Of a stretch of DNA of 64,000 nucleotides, positions 20,076 through 31,890 are shown one piece after another. Each line of letters opens with the position of its first letter. Position 1 is the stretch's first letter. The notes below the pieces were generated by a model. That model did no database searches. It was not told the origin of the DNA and saw nothing but the letters and a program-made list of their open reading frames with translations. The position numbers were made by a program, and so were the translations under genes. The stretch is from Semisulcospira habei (taxonomy: Eukaryota > Mollusca > Gastropoda > Semisulcospiridae): assembly GCA_036245525.1 (NCBI GenBank), contig BTPG01000006.1, positions 91,716,450 through 91,780,449 on the forward strand. Direction: 5' to 3'.

Positions 20076-20712
20076 GTATATCGTGTAGCTAGGTAAAGTC
20101 TACCTGCTTTCACACAGATTATAGCAAGGCTGAAATTGTACTATGAAGGAAAAAGTGAAACTCTCATCATGTAAAATTACGTAGAACCTAAAACTTGTGT
20201 CATGACAAATGGCGTTTGACAAATCAATGACGCATATGTCCTGCGCCCCTTGTAGAACTCGCTGACGTATTGGCACATCTGCGAGACTTTTTCAATAGGA
20301 GACCATTGACAGTGAAGACAGCTCTCGTATAGAAGGGGCTTTGTGGGTTATGGTTCATCACATCTTGTTTACTGTTTTAATGGACTAATCTGGGTCAACC
20401 GACGGTTGTTTATGTCTGATGAGACATTCAATTACAATAATTTTTGCTCGGAGGCTCTGTAAGTCACCCCTTTAAGAAAGTCGCCAAGTTTCAGGCTTGT
20501 GTGTATAGAGATTCTCTTGTTTACATACATACGCACGGCGTGTTGCACCAAATGTACGTTCACCAGCGAGGTTAGCGTAACTAGACATGACGTATTTTTA
20601 TCTTGTTACTTCAATTGTGCGGGGTTTAGGCCTGCCCACCTTTGACATCGACATGGTATTACCGTTGCCCCGCCGCGACCCGTCCTAAAAAAAAAAATAA
20701 TAGAAGGGACTT
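19166..20712. mobile_element. Long-TIR element, about 1.55 kb
   Basis: The ends are AAGTCCCTTCTATT and AATAGAAGGGACTT. Arms of about 300 bp (19166-19490 and 20430-20712) match in inverted orientation, for example GGACGGGTCGCC/GACCCGTCC, TTGAAGTAACGAGATAAAAA and its complement, and GAGAATCTC with TTGTTTACATACAT. Pairing is imperfect, so the element is old. No transposase ORF lies inside. It carries a nested GTACCCAACGGAG repeat (19489-19545). Confidence 0.65.
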
Positions 20713-20761
20713 AAAAGAGTCGAATCAACTCAGTTTAGGCGAGGTAAGCCGCACAGATAAA

Positions 20762-21005
20762 ACAGTACACCCACAAGGGGAATTGCTCGGCGCTGGTGGA
20801 TAAACAGTTAGGTCCCCTGTCCTTGTAGCCTGCAGAAAAATGCACAGATACAGTAAGAGACGGTGGTATATATCTACATATATGACCGTCTTGTACTTTA
20901 CAGATCTGCGTATTTTTCTGGCATTTGAGTTCGCTAGGAAAAGGCAGGGGACCTTGCCGTTTGTCCAGCGCTAAATGTCCATAATTCCCCGTGGTACGTA
21001 TACAG
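20762..21005. mobile_element. Fold-back element (GGGGAATT...CAGCGCTGG family)
   Basis: The left arm ACACCCACAAGGGGAATT...CGGCGCTGG pairs with the right arm CCAGCGCTAA...AATTCCCCGTGGTACG. AGGTCCCCTG/CAGGGGACC also match. Half copies of the same arm lie at about 32245-32365 and 62883-62930. Confidence 0.6.
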
Positions 21006-21110
21006 TTAAAAATAAGTGGTCTTCTACCATAAGCATTGACTTCTTAATGAGCTTGGGGTCAAAAGGTCGCGTGCGCGAAAACGAGGCTATCTGGGGCTGG
21101 ACGTGCGACA

Positions 21111-21228
21111 GGTCACGGTATACATTTAAATTGGGAAGTTCAGGCAGTAAGAGGCCCCGTGTTTTTAGAAATAATTTTTGCCTTGTTTGAAAATTTGCAG
21201 TACGGAAACAGCACTGTGGTCCGTGGCC
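21111..21228. repeat. Repeat unit without the insertion found at 22879
   Basis: GGTCACGGTATACATTTAAA through TTTGCAGT joins directly to ACGGAAACAGCACTGTGGTC. The same two halves are separated by about 345 bp at 22788-23254. Confidence 0.7.
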
Positions 21229-21239
21229 TGTCAGGTGCA

Positions 21240-22780
21240 CCACATGCCATATGTGACATAGACCGGAAACTGGTTTAGTGTAACCAGATCATTGAGTTTG
21301 GATGTTTGCAGTTGGAAAAGTAAGAAAATCATGACAAATTTGAAATTTTGCCAAAAAATCGCTGTGCATGCAGTTTTGCGTGGCAACACCCTGTTTACCT
21401 GCACTGTGAGCTAGGTTTAGTGTGTTTGCTCATTTATTTTTTGTCTTACAGGTAGTCGTGAGTCTTTCCTTCGACCATGAGCTGTGACCTTGACCTTGAA
21501 AGGGGTGGGTTTGGGGTGTTCAGTTTGATAAATGCGTTAAAAAAAATTCAATCTTTCAGTTATTGAAGTTGTGTGGGGTGGTTAGGGGTTTGGGTTGGGG
21601 GTGGGGTTGTTGGGGGCTTAAAATCAAAGGTTAAGATAAAAACTACAATGAAACGGTGTTAGCATGTGCATTTCATCAGACAGCTGACCTCGGAGTGAAA
21701 TAAGCGGCCAAAATAATGTGACCTGCAGAAGTGTTATTTTGCATGGTACTGCTACACTGGTTGCATCTGAGGTGTCATTCTGCTATAAGTGTCATGAGGG
21801 GTGTCTCTGGTGTCTATTCTAAGCCAAACACGAGCACTTGTACACTGAGTAAAGCTCATTTGAGTGCATTGTTATGGGACCAGCAGTTGCAGGCACCAGT
21901 ACAGGGTTTTACAGGAGTGTCACAAGTTTGGCACACACATGCCTACTGCATCTGCAAGATGAGCTGAGGTGTTTTGAGACTGACAAGTGTCTTTTATATA
22001 AAAATGAACTACATAACCATTTTTTTATGCTACCTCCTAAATCAGCACTCCAGACACTTAGCGTATGTGGCGTGTCCTGCGTAGCATAGCTTTGGTTGTT
22101 TTGTGAAGTCTTTTCCCTGTGGGATAGCTCAATAGACTTAATGTTTAAATTGCAGAGCTGTTTCATGACCCCTTTTGCCTAGGGAAAGATTGCCAGCAGC
22201 ATATAGGGCATGGCAGCTGGTTACAGGCCTCTTCCAGCTTCTTGTCACCAGACAACAGGGTCAATGAGGATGCCTGGGTGTTGTCTTTTGGGCTGCCCTA
22301 AGATACACAAGGAAATGGCCTTGGGTCTGAAAGCTCATTTTTCATCAGTGTCAGTGTCATGGTAACTTTTTTAAGTTGTCCAGACCACCAGAAGTCAGTT
22401 TGACTGTATTGCATGCGTGTGTAAACTTGGAAAAACAGAAAAAGTAGGGGGGTAGGCAATGGAAAAATATGAAAAAAAACACTTTCATGTGCCTGTGTCT
22501 CAAATGCAACATTTCTGAAGATCAGATATATTACTTGATGTACATGCCAATTTTTAAGGCATTCTGACCATATCTAGGCTGTTTTTTCATGGCATCGGAT
22601 ATGCATGATCCAACACATCAACAGCATTGTGAACGCCACATCAAGGCACTTCACATAATGGGCCATAACATAAAGATGCAGCAACTTTCAAGGGTGTCAC
22701 TTTGGGTTTGACTTAGCTATTGTCTAAGGGTTGCACTGATGGCAGATTGAATGGTGTTCAGGTGGGACAAGTTTCTCTGA
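21240..22780. other. Intergenic DNA
   Basis: About 1.5 kb between repeat copies. It contains G/T-rich stretches and several short open frames, none recognisable. Nothing further seen. Confidence 0.4.
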
Positions 22781-22878
22781 CATGTCCGGTCACGGTATAC
22801 ATTTAAATTGGAAAGTTCAGGCAGTGCAAGGCCCTGTGTTTTTAGAAATAATTTTTGCCTTGTTTGAAAATTTGCAGT

Positions 22879-23224
22879 TGGGCTGAATGTTGGAATTTGC
22901 TGGAAATTTGTGGTTAGCTGAGAGGAGACATGTTTGGTGCTTTGATTCATACCATCCTGAGCTTATCCAGTGGACATTTGTGGGCCTATGTTGAGTTGCC
23001 TTTGACGTAGTGATTTGAGGGGCACGCTGATTTCAGCTGTGCTTGGGTGTGGGGTTGGTTAGGAACCAGTTTCATAGCCAAGAAATGAGACGGGTCATGT
23101 ACTGTTTGTTTTTTTTTTTTTGTATTTTGTGCATGGCAAATGTGCAGCTGGTGGGCGGTAGTGTTTTTTAGGGAATTGAAAAATTAGGGGATGACTGGGA
23201 CTGACTAAGGCTAAGAGACTGGAC
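22879..23224. mobile_element. Roughly 345-bp insertion, inverted copy at 28357-28697
   Basis: It splits a repeat whose uninterrupted form is at 21111-21228, and CAGT flanks it on both sides. Its complement at 28357-28697 leads into the Harbinger-linked ORF. It may be a terminal part of that element moved separately. Confidence 0.5.
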
Positions 23225-23254
23225 AGTACGGAAACAGCACTGTGGTCCGTGGCC

Positions 23255-24570
23255 GACAGCAACATGGCGAGTGAAAGTGCAGAACGTCGAGACCTAGGAT
23301 CAGTTGTGCCGTATTTTTAGCATCAGCAAATATTTGACCACACATGAAAATCAGTCCACTGCAAACCAATCACAGCCATTTGCATTGAAGCTTGATTGAA
23401 TTGTGTTCGAAGAAACTTCAGTGTCAGCAGATAAAGCGCATTCAGAAATTGTGGTTCATTTAGAATTTTTTTTTCTACACGCCTGAGATATATATGAGTG
23501 CTTTGTCAAAACTTGCAAGGAACTTGTAACATACTGAGTGCAAACTTTTTTAAAAATAGATTTGAAAGCGCATTAGCATTCAGTTTGAGGGGTCAACTCT
23601 GTTATATTTTGTGAATTTAGCCAGCAAAAAACAACACGGCTTGAATTCAATTATCGGTTGTGGACCTACCTAGTGTTCCAGACCAAAAAGGTGACTGCCA
23701 AGCGTGTAAAATGCAAAGAGAAGTACCCAACGGAGAAAGAAACACGCTTAGAAAAGACGGTTACAACACAGTTAAATTGTGTTGTCAACCTCTTTTCTAA
23801 GCGTGTTTCTTTCTACTTAGTGTTGTCCCATGCTGCCCTCACCCCTCAATTGGTGAATTCAAGCATGTGTGGTCCGGTGTGCGTCAGGTAGACTGTATAA
23901 GCTAGTGGGTTAACAGTAAGTGCCGTTTGTCCTCTCTTCAGTAACCATTTCGCAGTTAGTAGCAATTTCAGAAGTGTTTTTCACAGGCATCATTTCAACC
24001 CGGCAAAATCGCTGATGACAGCTAAAGAGTTAACTTGACTTGAAATTGTCGAAGTCGGAAGACTGCAGCAGAATAAAATTTATGACATAAGTTAGTATCA
24101 CTGTATGTGTGGCAGCACTACTCAGTCGATCATATCACCCTATGACATTTCACCATGGCACTTTCGTGTGTTAAGCTGATCAGACAATACCATAGGGGCC
24201 CGATGATAGTAGGCTTTGACAAATTATGCAAATCCACTGCGCCTTGCTCAAGACAGAATACAATGGTGGAAAAAGACCGCACGCACGAAATTCTAGATGT
24301 GGCCAGAAGTATCCCGACCTCTTTCTCAACATCTAGAGTTGAACGTTAAACCATTTAGTAGAGTGCCGTGAAAGAGGCCTCTATGCACTGCAGTGCATCC
24401 ATTGTTTTCTGCCGTGTTTACTCTAAAGTCGAAGAGAATTACTCGTAAAGATATTGACAACTGAGCAGTGTTTAAACCAGACTCCATTAAAGTAGACCTT
24501 TTGGGGCTGGGGGAAATACGTACCTATACTCCATAAGCCAGTCTTGGCTACCGTGCACCCCCCTCCCCCC
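23255..24570. other. Intergenic DNA with one hairpin
   Basis: Apart from the hairpin at 23721-23818 I recognise nothing. A 64-residue frame at 24155-24349 has no known domain. Confidence 0.4.
23721..23818. mobile_element. Hairpin element (AAACACGCTTAGAAAAGACGG family)
   Basis: GAAAGAAACACGCTTAGAAA pairs with CTTTTCTAAGCGTGTTTCTT, and ACAACACA with TGTGTTGT, around a short loop. Related copies are at 19489-19545 (one arm) and 35646-35800. Confidence 0.65.
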
Positions 24571-25244
24571 ACCTTCCCAATACTCAATAAAATGGGTTTC
24601 AAAGTGTACCTTAGTATGTCCTGAGATGTTTAAGCTATGTTTCTCTAAAATCCTTAGGAACACACCAGAGATATAGCCGATGGCGCAAGGGTACCCCCGT
24701 TCACGCTTTTCGCGGATCCTAAAGTGAGCTTGAGAAACATTTTCTTCTAAATAAATCAGAATTTATAACAGGAGCCCAAATCAGGCAATATTATGTTAAG
24801 GCATACCTTCTGCGTCCTCTGCAAAAACAATGAAAAAATATTGAATCTGTGGCTCACAGTGAATGTATTTGTGCACCCAGTAAATGGCCATTTCCACAAA
24901 ATCAAAAAAGAAAAAAATGTTTCCGATGCCCTCAGATCTTGTATACAACTGATAGGTCTTTTTTTAGGGCCCACAGTGGCTGAATCTGCTGCCCTACCTC
25001 CATTTTACAGGAACGCAAAATGATTTTTTTTTTAATTGCTTACGTCATACTACTCTGTTTAAATATTTTTGTTTCCAGTTTTTTTTAAACAAAGTATGCG
25101 GCATATTGAGTATAAAAATCTGTGATCATTTCATTAATTTCAATGTGACCCATCAATTTAATTGTAACTATTTTGGATTAAAAACATTAAGGGGGGGGGG
25201 GGGGTAGGGCGGGGGGAGTCTGTAAACAGGGGCTGCTGATAAAG

Positions 25245-25420
25245 CTTCTACCGTCTGGAGTTGGAGGCATGATGTACCGATGGCTGAAAGACTTCCTCTT
25301 CAACAAAATTGCATGATTGAAGTGCATGGCACACTCAGCAGTCTTGTCAAACTCGGGGAAGATGTTTCTCAGGGAGGTGTGTCTCCGATCCCTTTAATGT
25401 CCGTAAAATATGTGGAACGT
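25245..25420 (+). pseudogene. LINE reverse-transcriptase fragment
   Basis: One frame reads LLPSGVGGMMYRWLKDFLFN and then KIA followed by a stop. Another continues IEVHGTLSSLVKLGED and VSQGGVSPI, equivalent to the PQGG motif of RT domain 4-5. Frames are broken. It mirrors the - strand fragment near 26300 in the inverted duplication. Confidence 0.55.
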
Positions 25421-25699
25421 TGGACTGTATTCTGATCAAAATGTGACCAATCAGTTTGTTTGCTGTTTGTTTAGTGGGAAATAAAATGGTAAAAATGATA
25501 GACTGAATGCGTGAAACTACCTGGTCTTTTAGGAGATATTTTACCTAGCGTAAGGCGGGTCTAGTATGGTCTTTTCTTCTCATTTATTTTCGTCTAGAAA
25601 GGTGTAATCATGAATATGCGCAATAAAGTTTCACGGTTCCTAACAGCCAAAACAATGTTAAGAAAATACTCCAGATAGCTCTAAGAATGTCACTGCATC

Positions 25700-26310
25700 A
25701 TGAGAATGACCCATGTTCTGCATCTTGTTAAGCCTGGCATTTTTGGTTTTGCATGGAGTGTTTCATGTTGTCGAAGTATCTTGGTATCCCACTACTGGTC
25801 TGACCGAACTAGTGTTTGCTTGCGCTAGGAAGCTGTAATTTGCGCCAATGTGGTCCCCACCAGTTTCTTCATCAGAGACTTATTTTCCCGCAACTCTAGC
25901 CTCCATGGCTTCGATGTGAGGTCTCCACGTGAATCCAGTAATTTATTTGTTGCCAGTAAAGTTGGCCTGTCTGTCTTTGGTACTGGAAGGTCTCCAGTTC
26001 AGTGACTTCTTCCATCTGATTGAAAGAGATGATCTAGCTCAGTTTGAGTGGCCACCTTTCAGTCCAGCTGCTGACTCTATTGGCAACATCCTGGATTCTG
26101 CAGGATGCTATTTCACTATGTTCTGCTGCACTCCACACTGCAAAGTCATCCGCATGGAGGATGCTCGAGACAAACCTTGGTACTGCTGTACTGTATTGAT
26201 GGCATTAATGTAGACCAAGAACAGCATCAGACACATCACCTCCCTGAGGTAGACCTTCCCTGAGTTTGACAAGACTGCTGAATGTGCCGTTTACTTCAGT
26301 CTTGCTGTTC
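25700..26310 (-). pseudogene. LINE reverse-transcriptase fragment, inverted relative to the previous
   Basis: In several frames the - strand gives SSLVKLREGLPQGG, then ILHADDFAVWSA (the catalytic A/Y-x-DD motif), then SWTERWPLKL and WRPHIEAMEARV. This order is the palm and thumb of a Jockey/I-type non-LTR RT. Multiple frameshifts. Confidence 0.55.
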
Positions 26311-26654
26311 TATTAAAGAGGAAGCTCTTTAGCGGCAGCCCCTGTTTACAGACGTTTCCCCCTTTTTAATGCTTTAACAAAAAAGAATTACAATTAAATT
26401 GATGGGTCATATTGAAATGATCACAAATGTTATGCTCAATGTGCATACTTTGTTACGAAAACTGGCAACATTAAACAGAGGAGTATGACATAATCAATTT
26501 TTATTATCATTTTGCGTTACTTTGCGTACTGGTAAAATGTGGGGTAGGGCAGCAGATTCAGCCACTGTGGCCCCTAAATGAATCACAGCATCATAAAACC
26601 AGGTTGGGAGTAACTGAGGTACTCTATCCTAACTTCTTCTTCTCGAACCCCGTC

Positions 26655-27490
26655 ACACTTGGAGTTTGGCTCTCAAATGAAATCTGTGGTCTTCTGTAGC
26701 GCCTCCACAGGCCCGTACAGTTTCTCTTGTAGAGTGGCAGGCTTCGGCCATATCTCATCCCTCAGTGAGCTGGTGGTTCCCACAGTCCTAGAGGATGTGC
26801 TCTGTGGTCTGCTCTGCTTCTCCACAAGGGCACAGGGGAGATGGCACGAGGTGGAAGCTTCCGTGCAGGTGGAAATTGAGTCGGTTGTGCCCGGTCCTCA
26901 GACGGAAGATGGTCACTTGCTCTTGTCTGGACAGCTGATGGTAACTGTCTATGGGCCGTTGTGGTGGTCTGTACACAGATTTAATGATGGTCTTCATCTC
27001 TGTGAAGCTGACTTTATTTTCATCTTGTTCTTCCTCTGCGCCCACTTTTGCCATTCTGTCAGCTTCTTCATTGCCGTAGATGCCAGTGTGAAGGGGTCCA
27101 CTGCAGTACCAGTCTGGTGCACTTGATGTTTTGCAGTGCCTCTTGTAGACGTGGCAGTTTGCTTGCTGTTGCTGCCCCAAGGACAGACATGGCATCAGTC
27201 AGGAAGACAATCTGGGCATCAGGGTCTGCAGTGCCATTAAGGGTGTTTGCAGCGCGGACCAGGGCTTCCACCTCAGCTCTGTAATTTGTGCAGTGAAGGC
27301 CTGTTGGTACTGCCTCTGCCTGCCATTTTCCGTTTGGGTACTGAATGTACACCCCAGCCCCTCCATTCTGAACTGCATCTGTGGCTGATCCATCGGTGTA
27401 TGCCCGTATCCATGATTCCTGGGGATACTTTTCTTCGAGCATGACTTGTGTCGGGGCTTTCTTGCTCACAGCGCTGTGCTCATATTTGGT
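26655..27490 (-). pseudogene. Non-LTR retrotransposon RNase H domain and 3' end
   Basis: The frame 27469-27068 has IRAYTDGSATDAVQNGGAGV, NYRAEVEALVRAANTL and IVFLTDAMSVLGAATA, supplying the D, E and D residues of RNase H1-like domains. A one-base shift near 27085 moves the domain end, HTGIYGNEEADRMAKVG, into the next frame, which continues through IFRLRTGHNRLNFHLH and LCPCGEAEQTTEHIL. The order matches the RNase H and zinc-knuckle tail of Jockey/I-group LINEs. It interrupts the right arm of the inverted duplication. Confidence 0.8.
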
Positions 27491-28356
27491 GGTGATGTAG
27501 GGTACCGTGGAAGAGATCTATATCCTAACAATTAAAACCTAAAAAAGACCTATGAATTGTATACAAAATTTCTGAGGGCATCAGAGACAACGTACATTTC
27601 CCAATTTGGCAATTTTAAATGGGAAAAAAGCTATCATTCACCACAAACGTATCGTAAAGGATGCCGACTTTCCTCATTTTCTTGCACTTTAGGCTCAAAT
27701 TATTGAAACTTAAAAGGAAAAGAGAGGTCAAAATGAAATGGAATGACTGTAGTAAATTTTTTCTAATTAATTTTGTGTATTTTTACAACTTGGGGGTAGG
27801 GATACAAAATCAAACAATGTGGCACTCATAGTGATCATAACATCACCTAGTCAAGTTTATAATAATTATGACATTCTGTTTTAATGAATGTAAGCCTGAA
27901 AATGGACTGCCAGTGCTATAGAAAATGTCTGAAGGCATCTGACACATTTGCGATTTTGCGGAAATGGACATTTACTGGGTGCACAAATACCTTCTCTGTG
28001 AGCCACAGATTCAATATTTTGTCATTCTGTTTTTTGCAGAGGACGCAGAAGATGTGCCTTAATATAATATTGCCTGATTTGGGCTTCTGGGATAGAATTC
28101 AGATATATTTAGAGGAAAATGTTTCTCAAGCTCATTTCAGCATCCGCAAAGAGCGTGAATGGGGGTACCCTTGCGCCATCGGCTATATCTCTGGTGTGTT
28201 CCTAAGGATTTTAGGGGAACATTGCTTAAACATCTCAGGACATACTAAGGTACACTTTGAAACTCATTGAGTACTGGGGGGGGGGGGGGGGGCACGGTAG
28301 GACGGGCTAGCTCTTGGACTACTAAAGCGACTGCTAGGTGCAGCCCGGGTCACTTC

Positions 28357-28697
28357 CGTACTGTCCAGTCTCTTAGCCTTAGTCAGTCCCAGTCATCCCC
28401 TAATATTTCAATCCCTAAAATAAAAAAAAAACACTACCGCCCACCAGCTGCACATTTGCCATACACAAAATAAAATAAAAACAGCACATTGACAGTCTCA
28501 TTTCTTGGCTATGAACCTGATTCCTTACCAACCCCACACCCAAGCACAGCTGAAATCAGCGTGCCCCTCAAATCACTACGTCAACGGCAACTCAACATAG
28601 GCCCACAATTGTCCACTGGATATGCTCAGGATTGTATGAATCAAAGCACCAAACATGTCTCCTCTTATCTAACCAGAAATTTCCAGCAAATTTCAAC
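28357..28697. repeat. Inverted copy of the 22879-23224 segment
   Basis: Reverse complement of the earlier segment, including CCCAGTCATCCCCTAAT, CACTACCGCCCACCAGCTGC and AGCACCAAACATGTCTCCTC. It adjoins the ORF at 28632. Confidence 0.75.
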
Positions 28698-29081
28698 ATT
28701 GCTTCTACATCTACTGACAACACCGGGGACCTCCCAGCAGTCCCTCCGCCAAAGAAGAGAGCGAGGAAGTCGAAGACTACGGTGGATTCCGAAGCGTCTG
28801 ACCTGAAAGAAATCGCATGCGCTGCTATGAAAACTGCAGTTGAGGCTTTTAATAAAGCGGAGGATGAAAGGCTAGAAAAACTCCTCCAGTTGAGCTGGAA
28901 AAGAAAAGGCAAAGGTCCGAAAGGAAGCATGACCGTTTCATGGAGACTATTTTTTCACATTTACTCGGCAGTGGAGGCGGTTTCTTTCCACCTGATGACA
29001 GTGACAGTGACGAGGACTCAAGTTGCAGTGGTGTGTCTCATGCTGTCAGTGGAGCAAATTCTGTACTGTACCGTTAACTAA
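28632..29081 (+). pseudogene. Possible Harbinger second-ORF C-terminus
   Basis: A short frame has a basic PPPKKRARKSKTTVDS segment, then AMKTAVEAFNKAEDERLEKL, a charged helix like the end of the Myb/MADF-type DNA-binding partner of PIF/Harbinger transposases. It faces the transposase (convergent), an arrangement seen in such elements. The DNA-binding domain itself is not visible here, so this is an inference from position and composition. Confidence 0.35.
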
Positions 29082-29263
29082 TGTGGCACACTGAGCACCT
29101 GATTCTTGATCTGAATTAACGGAACATTTACAGTGATAATCTCATACTTTTCACGTCATGTTACGTATTTCTAAATTTCGAGTTGCATGACTTTAAAAAA
29201 AAAAAAGAAATAACAAGACAAATAAACGTCTTTTTTTTTTCTTCCGAAAGTTTCATTTTTCCT

Positions 29264-29379
<116 letters not shown>

Positions 29380-29411
29380 GTAAGTAAAATAATTAAATTT
29401 ACCTGCACTGC

Positions 29412-30480
29412 TTACTGCTGTTGGCTCATGTACTGACAGAGTGTTTCTCTGATGTCACGAGGTCTAGCTGCCATTCCTGCTTGTCTATCTTCAAGGACGG
29501 GTCGAGGTGGCTGCTGTCTTCTCATCCCCTCTTCCTCGCGCCGTACTTCGTCGACCCACTGTTCGATGAAGTCTTCACGGTTGAGTTCACACATATTGTG
29601 TAGAACAGCACACGCCAAAAATATGGATGGTGCTCGGCTTATGTGCATTTCCATTGTTTTCAGCAAGACTCGCCATCGACCTTTAAGACGACCAACTTGA
29701 AAGCCCGTTCAACAACCATCCTTGACCTACTCAAGCAATAGTTAAAACGCTTTTCTTCGGCAGACATAGTAGCACTTGTCCTAAACGGCTTCATGAGCCA
29801 CTCCTGTAATGGGTAGGCAGGGTCCCCAAGAAGTACAAGAGGAATGTCATTTCCTCTGATATTTCTTGGTCTGGCAGGGAACATAGGACGGCCTTCTTCA
29901 GCACGATGAAATAGAGGAGAGTTTCGAAAAACACGCGCATCGTGCGAACTCCCTGGCCAGCCAGCAAACACGTCAACGAACATAAGCTGGTGATCCACAA
30001 CACACTGGGCAACCAGCCTTTCCTGTTTCGGAAATCCTCTTTGAATTGTGATGGTGCTGTCACGGGAATGTGTGTCCCATCTATTGCCCCAACACATTGC
30101 GGGAACCCATACTTCTCCTGAAAACCATTTACAACTTGTTGCAAACGCTCCCCTTCAGGAAATTTGACAAAGACTGGAAGAAGATAATCAGTTATTGCAT
30201 TGGTAACACTGTGCACTGCCAGGCATACAGTAGAGCGAGCCGCGGCAACTCCAAACAGGTTTCCCACTGTTCTGAAATTTGCACCGCTTGCAAACGCCTG
30301 ATACACGGCGATCGCAACTCGGTGAACATGAGAAATGGTCTTTCGAAACCTAGATTGTTTATTTGTTACGTAGGGCCTAAGCTGTCTGCAGAGCCAGAAA
30401 AACGTATCTTTAGTCATTCTGAAGTCGTCAATCCACTGTCTGTCTGTATATGTACCCAAGTGACCACCCGTTCCCACCAA
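29412..30480 (-). pseudogene. PIF/Harbinger (HARBI1-like) transposase, two frameshifts
   Basis: DDE superfamily transposase. The first frame (30480-29995) has WIDDFRMTKDTFFWLCRQL, TVGNLFGVA, and QCVGAIDGTHIPVTAPSQF with the first catalytic Asp. Near 30025 the frame shifts and continues QLMFVDVFAGWPGSSHDARV, FRNSPLF and VLLGDPAYPL with the second Asp. A second shift near 29690 restores the GRLKGRWRVLLKTMEMH motif and then LACAVLHNMCELN. Overall length and motif order match HARBI1-type proteins (about 350 residues). The broken frames mean it is inactive. Further N-terminal sequence may be missing. Confidence 0.88.
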
Positions 30481-30790
30481 TCAGTGGATCTTTCAACGCA
30501 CCAGACTGAGCGATGTATTCGTCGTGGCCGCCGCTGAGAGTTTAATTCCTGCGTGGTGTTAACGAGGATCAGAGTCAGCAGAAAAGACAAAATTCTGATA
30601 AAAAATCTTTGTCTCCTTTGGACACTCTCTATCATAATTGATCTGAGCCTTTGGTGTCTCCGACGGCGTCTTCGTTTCAACCAGGTATACATAAATACTG
30701 AAACCAAGTGTTGTCTGGAGGCCGCCATGATGCATTCCAGAAGTGTCTGAGACGGTCGCGTGCTGCAATGTAAGCCTTTTCTAAAAGGCT

Positions 30791-30878
30791 AGTGTAAACG
30801 GCAAAACACGCGAGCCGTGCCGCGCCGCGCTCAGCCCGGGCTGAGCACGGCACGGCACGGTTCCAAGTGTAAACGGCC
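30791..30878. repeat. GC-rich palindrome between AGTGTAAACGGC direct repeats
   Basis: GAGCCGTGCCGCGCCGCGCT and its near-complement AGCACGGCACGGCACGGTTC flank CAGCCCGGGCTG. AGTGTAAACGGC lies on both sides. It sits about 300 bp beyond the Harbinger transposase start and may be its terminal region. Confidence 0.6.
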
Positions 30879-31356
30879 TCACCTGAGCTGCAGCCACCTA
30901 AAAGTTGGTCTGTAAAGAGAGGTGATCTGCTGTAGGGATGGTCGCTCAAAACAGTTTCTGCTGTAGATCATAAAGTCTATACATGCAAACGTTTCTCTCA
31001 CACCCAACACACATTTACACGGCCACACACGAGCAGACGAATTCGGATCAACCACTCCTTCCTCGTTGAGTTTCGGTTGCTTTTGGAAAAGTATGCGTGA
31101 AATGAAAGTTTCGTGTTTTCATTATTCTGTTCCCTATTTGATGTGCACACAGGAACACAGTAATGGTGTTTCGATCTGCTCAGTCTTCGACTGTTCCTTC
31201 TCTGTCGCCATTGTTTATACTGTCTACCCCACCCACCCACATGCTCCCCCCCCCCCCCCCCACCCTTCCGTAGCCTCGCTCGCTTTCGATGCCGCGCGAC
31301 CTTAATCATGAATATTTGTTGTGGGAATGGTCCATAGCGGACAACGCCCAGTACGT

Positions 31357-31419
31357 CTCCAAGAGGCATAGATCCTCATGAGCCCGGCGGGCTTATGGGG
31401 ATCTATGCGGTTTCTTGGG
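31357..31419. mobile_element. Hairpin element (AAGAGGCATAGATCC family)
   Basis: TCCAAGAGGCATAGATCCTC pairs with GGGGATCTATGCGGTTTCTT, less perfectly than in other copies. The right flank to about 31540 ends in GTTCGGCGTAAACGTAAT and CACTAGTG, resembling the outer ends of the copies at 45156 and 47780. Confidence 0.6.
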
Positions 31420-31678
31420 GATGTTCGGAGTGCAGGCCTGATGTGCGCACTGGATATTTGCCGTGACTTTGATCTCGTCACCGATTTGTTGCCGTTGCCG
31501 TGGGCAGTTCGGCGTAAACGTAATCTCAGTCACTAGTGCCAACTGACATCAGTTGCTGAAACACCGGCACCGGTCTTTGGGAGGTCATTCTGTCACAGCT
31601 ATTAACTCTATGTAACACCGTGTTGTTTCCTGGAGGATCAACGGAATGACTCGATGACGTTCACCGACCTCAAGTTAA

Positions 31679-31890
31679 CCCTTTTAGCCCCAACGTCCCA
31701 TTTCTCACATTTTGGAGGTGTTGCCTAACGACTCTGTATCAGTTGAAGGAGATGGCTTGACCATGATAATTCAGTCAAGGGTAGAGCCAGATTAGCGTGG
31801 CGCCTGAAGGGGCCAAGCCGTAATCTGGCACTACCCTTGAATTATCATGGTCAAGCCATCTCTTGCTGTAGGAATCCGGGGCTAAAAGGG
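31679..31890. mobile_element. TTAA-bounded hairpin MITE, piggyBac-type, complete
   Basis: TTAA (31675-31678) and TTAA (31891-31894) flank terminal inverted repeats CCCTTTTAGCCCC/GGGGCTAAAAGGG. The interior hairpin pairs GACCATGATAATTC with GAATTATCATGGTC. TTAA targets and CCC...GGG ends are the hallmark of piggyBac transposons. At 212 bp it is non-autonomous. Confidence 0.8.

Larger units (their letters stand above)
24578..28277. repeat. Large inverted duplication, about 0.8-kb arms
   Basis: The left arm (24578-25420) is matched by the complement of 27895-28277, 27490-27590 and 26200-26575, in that order. Landmarks are TACCTTAGTATGTCCTGAGA, GCCGATGGCGCAAGGGTACC, ATTGAATCTGTGGCTCAC, GATGCCCTCAGA and GTAAACAGGGGCTGC with their complements. 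The right arm is interrupted by a LINE RNase H fragment (about 26576-27490). Both arms include part of a LINE reverse transcriptase. Confidence 0.75.

Noticed and set aside
26659..27284. 155- and 78-residue + strand frames
   Set aside because: Antisense of the RNase H domain, which has clear catalytic motifs on the - strand.
30070..30537. 155-residue + frame
   Set aside because: Antisense of the Harbinger transposase.
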